Assembly: GCA_947307055.1 (NCBI GenBank)
Contig: CAMZHX010000018.1
Coordinates: 1 to 47,839, forward strand
Direction of reading: 5' to 3'
Origin: an uncultured Selenomonadales bacterium
GTDB taxonomy: Bacteria; Bacillota; Negativicutes; Selenomonadales; Selenomonadaceae
DNA length: 47,839 bases
Shown here: positions 44,305-47,839 of the stretch, one piece after another
How the letters are laid out: each line of letters starts with the position of its first letter
How positions within the stretch are numbered: the first letter of the stretch is position 1
Notes under the pieces: generated by a model
Databases searched by the model: none
What the model was told of the DNA's origin: nothing
What the model saw: the letters and a program-made list of their open reading frames with translations, nothing else
Program-made: the position numbers and the translations under genes

Positions 44305-44494
44305 AACTTTTTGTTCGGCAAGGTCAATCTCGCGCTCGTTGTCGTAAAATTGTCGATTCAGTTTGATTTACCCTTTCAAAATGGAATAGTCTTTACCGCC
44401 CGCATTATAGCATAATCGCCGGCTTTTGCAATAAACACGGCGCGGAACATAATCGCTAAAATTTTGGTTATCTGAAATAAGGTTTCCCGTAAAC

Positions 44495-44514
44495 GAAAAA
44501 ACCGCCTTCAGCGG
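44495..44514 (-). terminator. Intrinsic terminator after tRNA-Ala
   Basis: Five-pair stem CCGCT/GGCGG (one G-U), three-base loop, then six T residues on the minus strand, 13 bp beyond the tRNA. Confidence 0.7.
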
Positions 44515-44526
44515 AAAAATATTCTT

Positions 44527-44602
<76 letters not shown>

Positions 44603-44653
44603 ATAACGCGGCTAATATTAAATCATTTGCCGCTTGTTGTCAAGAAAAAATTA

Positions 44654-45784
44654 TTAGCAATATTGGTGGTCGAGATGAATTATTGCGCGGTCGTCGGCGT
44701 GAAGTTGAATTAATCGCCGCTGAAATTCCTTGCGCAATTCGCGATCGGTTAGCGGGAAATTTTGCGGGACGTTTACATCAAAAATCAATTTCCTGCCCGA
44801 CTTGTACGGCACAATTCGAAAGTCATGCAACGATAAATCCGCACTAATCTCGCGCAAAATTTTTTCGGCAAGCTCGCGATGCTCATCAAAATTCTTATCG
44901 CCCTGAACGACCGGATCAACATGCAACGTCACTGAAATTTGGAATTGCGATTGCAGTTTGCGCTCCAAGCGGTCAATGATTTCATGCGCCTCCAAAAGTT
45001 TCAACGTCGCGGGCATTTCGACATGCATTGTGACAAAAGTTTTATCCGCGCCGTAACTGTGAACAATCAAGTCGTGCACGCCTAAAACTTCGGGCGCACT
45101 CGTGACGATTTTTTTTATGCCGTCGAGTAGTTCTTGATCAGGTTTGCCGCCGAGCAGGGGCGTCAAAATTTCTTTGAGCGTTGAGAAACCGCTACGCAGT
45201 ATGAATGCCGATACGAACACGCCCGCACCGCCGTCAATGTTGATTTCAAATTGAATCCAAAGGACGATTGAAATTATAATGACGCCTGTAGCAAGGCAAT
45301 CGGTGAAACTGTCTATTGACGCCGCGCGAATCGCCTCCGAATTTATTTTGCGCGCTGCGTAACGATAAAACATTGCCAGAACAAATTTAATCGCAACAGA
45401 CATGCTCAAAACTAACAGCGTTATATAATTTGCGGTCATTTCTTCGGGGCTGATGATTTTTTCGACGGACTCCCAAAGCAACTTACCGCCGACGGTTATC
45501 ATTGCCGCTGCTATGAAAAGCCCTGCTAGATATTCCGCCCTTCCGTGCCCGAAAGGATGTTCTTCGTCGGCGGGTTTGGCAGCCATGTGAAATCCCACTA
45601 GCATAATCACGGAGGTTGCGGCGTCGGACAGGTTGTTAAAGGCGTCGGCGAGAATCGAAATTGACCCGCTGATAAGCGCAATCGCCAACTTGAGAGCACT
45701 GATAAGAATATTGGTACCAATGCCAACCACGCTGACGAATTGCCCAAAGCCTTCGCGGGTCGAAAGATTAAATATTTTTTTCAT
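44654..45784 (-). CDS. Cation diffusion facilitator (CDF) transporter with extended C-terminus
   Basis: Exports divalent metals such as Zn, Fe, Mn, Co or Cd by proton antiport. Six membrane segments; metal sites ADAFNNLSDA and DSFTDCLATG (HxxxD/DxxxD type), with HPFGHGRAEYL in the loop. The cytoplasmic dimerisation domain, about residues 220-285, is followed by about 90 extra residues that look like a second, ferredoxin-like copy (RIVPYKSGRKLIFDVNVP). Metal specificity is not evident. It overlaps the upstream glycosyltransferase by 4 bp (ATGA). Confidence 0.92.
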   Translation of the reverse strand: MKKIFNLSTREGFGQFVSVVGIGTNILISALKLAIALISGSISILADAFNNLSDAATSVIMLVGFHMAAKPADEEHPFGHGRAEYLAGLFIAAAMITVGGKLLWESVEKIISPEEMTANYITLLVLSMSVAIKFVLAMFYRYAARKINSEAIRAASIDSFTDCLATGVIIISIVLWIQFEINIDGGAGVFVSAFILRSGFSTLKEILTPLLGGKPDQELLDGIKKIVTSAPEVLGVHDLIVHSYGADKTFVTMHVEMPATLKLLEAHEIIDRLERKLQSQFQISVTLHVDPVVQGDKNFDEHRELAEKILREISADLSLHDFRIVPYKSGRKLIFDVNVPQNFPLTDRELRKEFQRRLIQLHADDRAIIHLDHQYC

Positions 45785-46995
45785 AACGATTGAATAAAAC
45801 TTCTTTCGGGCGGCGAGTAAGTATAGCCGCTTTGCTCGCGCGTCATGAACATCAAGCCGTTCAGAAAATGTCTGTGTTCTCTGAAGCCGTTCTTAACTAA
45901 TATTTCCATTATGTAATCGTAATTTTCAAAGAAGATGAAGAACATTTTTTGCCCGCGCTGTTCGTGCATTTTGATTATAAGTTCTTTTAGGGAATTTTGA
46001 TTGCGAAGTTCGATAATTGGCTCGTCTTCTTGGATTTGAAAAAGTTTTTTAATGACCTCAATATTTCGTGGCTCGATGAAAAAGGCGCGGCGATGTTCGG
46101 AGCAAATTTTCATGAGCCACTGCACCCGCAAGGAATTTTTATCATTTTCCGTACGGAATGTTTCGCCGAGATTTAGAAGTGTTTCGGCATTAAGCCAGGG
46201 CGTTTGCGCAAAATTCTCGATAAATAACGTGTCGTAAGGGTTATCGCGGTCAAGCCCGAAAGTTTGTCCGGCATAATGATAAATTTTTTCCTTGACAGGT
46301 AGATTTAATCGCCGGTCGATTATAACGAACGAATCGAATTTTTGAGCGAGCTTGAGATAATTTTCGGAGAAAAAAGCGTTCAAAATATCCTGGTCGGGCG
46401 ATTCGCAAGCGGGATTATCGGCCAAAAATTGTGCGCCTTTATAAAAAAAATTCTCGTCGAGCTTGTCAAGATTAAAAACAATAACGCCAGAGCAAAAATA
46501 ATTTTGAACTTTGACAAAGCCGGTATTTAAAAGGAATTTATTAGTGATAATAAAATTTTGGGTAGCGTCGACTTCCGGGACGGCGGCGACGGGGAAATTT
46601 GCCAAATCATGTTGCCAAAGCTCGTTTATGTCGAGATTAACGACAATATCGGCGTCGAGATAGATAATTTTGCCGGTTTTGAGGATTTTTTTGATGAGCA
46701 GGCGATAAAATGCGCCGATACTGAACCGCGAATTGATTTTATCAGCGAGTTTTTCGCGGAGAAAAGCAATTTCGTCGCGGCAAAGCTCTTCAACGTCATG
46801 AAATTTGACGTGCTGATTGTATTTTTCGGCGAGTTCGGAGAATTTTTTGCGATTATCGCGGGTCAAAGTTGCGTCGTGCAGGATATGAATTGTCACGGGC
46901 GAAGAAGTTTTTTCAAAAACGGACGCCATCGACGTGCCGATAAATTTGGAATATTTTCCGTTTCCGTCGTGAAGTCCAAAGCAAATATGAATCAT
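45781..46995 (-). CDS. Glycosyltransferase family 8 protein with extra C-terminal region
   Basis: 404 aa. GT8 signatures: metal-binding DAD in IIYLDADIVVN, CSGVIVFNLDKL, SPDQDILNAFF and IYHYAGQTF. Family members add sugars to lipopolysaccharide or other surface glycans. The last 140 residues (from about 265) lie outside the GT8 core and are rich in acidic and aromatic residues; I do not recognise them. It overlaps both neighbours by 4 bp, coupling it to the aminotransferase and the CDF transporter. Confidence 0.87.
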   Translation of the reverse strand: MIHICFGLHDGNGKYSKFIGTSMASVFEKTSSPVTIHILHDATLTRDNRKKFSELAEKYNQHVKFHDVEELCRDEIAFLREKLADKINSRFSIGAFYRLLIKKILKTGKIIYLDADIVVNLDINELWQHDLANFPVAAVPEVDATQNFIITNKFLLNTGFVKVQNYFCSGVIVFNLDKLDENFFYKGAQFLADNPACESPDQDILNAFFSENYLKLAQKFDSFVIIDRRLNLPVKEKIYHYAGQTFGLDRDNPYDTLFIENFAQTPWLNAETLLNLGETFRTENDKNSLRVQWLMKICSEHRRAFFIEPRNIEVIKKLFQIQEDEPIIELRNQNSLKELIIKMHEQRGQKMFFIFFENYDYIMEILVKNGFREHRHFLNGLMFMTREQSGYTYSPPERSFIQSL

Positions 46996-47839
46996 TTTCC
47001 AACCTCCAATATATTTTCGAGTGAATTTAACAGCAAAATATTTTCATTGTGCGAGCGAATTGCGGTTCTTAAATAAAATTCGTCTAGTCCTGCGAAGTTC
47101 GCGCAATTTCTTAGCAAAATTTTTCTCTGGCGCAGTTCCGACAAGATTTTTTGTGCTTTTTCGTGTCGAAACAGTACAAAATTTACTGACGACGGATAAA
47201 TTTCAATGCCGCGCAAAGTTTTTAGCCGTTCGATGAAAAATTCCCGTTCAATTTTCAACCAAGCACGAGTTTTTATTAAAAAATCTTCGTCGGAAAGTGC
47301 TGCGACGCCCGCTTTTTGCGCCAAAAAGTTCACGTTCCAAACGTCCTTTGACAAATTTAATCGTTCTGCTAAATTTTCTTCGACGACTGCAAAGCCCAAT
47401 CGCAAGCCGGGTATCGCGAAAATTTTTGTCAAAGATTGCACGACGGCTATTTTTTTCGAGATAAATTGCCGCGCCGATTCGATTCCTAGAAAATCTATGA
47501 ACGATTCGTCGATAATTACGTTTGCGAATTGGGAAAGCCGCAAAATTTCTTCTATCGCGATTAAATTGCCCGTCGGATTGTTCGGACGCCCAATTATTAT
47601 GCAATCGTCGGGCGATTTTATTTCCGTAATGAGTTTTTCTACATTTATAGCGAAATTTTCCGCTGAACTCGTGAAAAAATACTTGACCTCGCAAAAAGTT
47701 GCTCGCGCCGCCCTCTCATACTCCGAAAAGCTCGGCACCGGAATTATAACACGTTTTGGGCGCGTTACGTTCAAATATAGGTAAAAAAATTCCGCCGCGC
47801 CATTTAAAACGACTAAATTTTTTTCGGACACGCCATATC
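46992..47839 (-). CDS. PLP-dependent aminotransferase, CobD/HisC-like (5'-partial)
   Basis: The frame stays open to the window edge, so the start is missing; GTG 47831 (MSEKNLVVLNGAAEFF) is internal, preceded by Tyr-Gly. Fold-type I signatures: NGAAEFFYLYL, RPNNPTGNLI, IIDESFIDF and SLTKIFAIPGLRLGF, with the PLP lysine in LTKIF. The layout best resembles threonine-phosphate decarboxylase (CobD, cobalamin side chain) or histidinol-phosphate aminotransferase; the product cannot be fixed. It overlaps the GT8 gene by 4 bp. Confidence 0.83.
   Translation of the reverse strand, partial: YGVSEKNLVVLNGAAEFFYLYLNVTRPKRVIIPVPSFSEYERAARATFCEVKYFFTSSAENFAINVEKLITEIKSPDDCIIIGRPNNPTGNLIAIEEILRLSQFANVIIDESFIDFLGIESARQFISKKIAVVQSLTKIFAIPGLRLGFAVVEENLAERLNLSKDVWNVNFLAQKAGVAALSDEDFLIKTRAWLKIEREFFIERLKTLRGIEIYPSSVNFVLFRHEKAQKILSELRQRKILLRNCANFAGLDEFYLRTAIRSHNENILLLNSLENILEVGK

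Overview
The window looks like the chromosome of a strictly anaerobic, probably motile, diderm Firmicute of the Negativicutes type (Selenomonas/Megasphaera relatives). This is inferred from gene content and was not searched. The gene families and the dprA-topA-trmFO-hslV-hslU order are Firmicute-like (YnzC/DUF896, LCP proteins, PgeF, HslUV with TrmFO). An ADP-heptose-type kinase points to lipopolysaccharide and an outer membrane. Oxygen defence rests on rubrerythrin and rubredoxin. A flagellin lysine methylase suggests flagella. There is no rRNA, CRISPR array, transposase or prophage; one tRNA (Ala, GGC anticodon) is present.

Layout. 1-2.1 kb (+): MetH-type reactivation protein (cut by the window edge), map, queC. 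2.1-8.2 kb (-): an anaerobic redox block, with a multi-domain PAS/rubrerythrin/rubredoxin fusion coupled to an MBL-rubredoxin protein, then tadA, a small unknown gene, malate dehydrogenase, a short stand-alone rubredoxin and a Tat-exported DUF362 protein. 8.4-11.4 kb (+): an EF-G paralogue and pgeF. 11.4-18.5 kb (-): two small leucine-rich-repeat proteins, then the hslU/hslV/trmFO/topA-like/dprA locus, in which topA has lost much of its catalytic signature and dprA is frameshifted. 18.6-29.4 kb (+): fliB, ynzC-like, proC, a RelE-type toxin-antitoxin pair, a pilin-like secreted protein with two tandem DUF805 membrane proteins, an LCP/YrbL-kinase/membrane/tubulin-like cluster, a TPR protein and fhs. 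29.6-34.3 kb (-): an NlpC/P60 hydrolase, the MurNAc-recycling pair mupG/murQ with a polysaccharide deacetylase, and rplM-rpsI. 34.5-47.8 kb: heptose kinase, a small unknown gene, agcS-gyrB, a phosphopantetheinyl transferase, a NirJ2-like radical SAM enzyme, hisIE with a second deacetylase, a membrane MutS homologue, tRNA-Ala, and a tightly overlapping CobD-like/GT8/CDF transporter triad that runs off the right edge.

The most unusual items are: (i) the PAS-Rbr-Rd-Rbr-Rd-Rd fusion; (ii) the degenerate TopA; (iii) the tubulin-like protein with a kinase-like and a membrane partner; (iv) the pilin-like/DUF805 cluster; and (v) two families of short G-rich and AATGCGT-type tandem repeats. These repeats sit in gene ends and leaders, have apparently replaced the C-terminus of murQ, added residues inside the MetH-reactivation protein, and occupy the leader of the broken dprA. 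Long reading frames antisense to real genes are common here and were treated as shadows. All start choices, promoters and terminators were read by eye.
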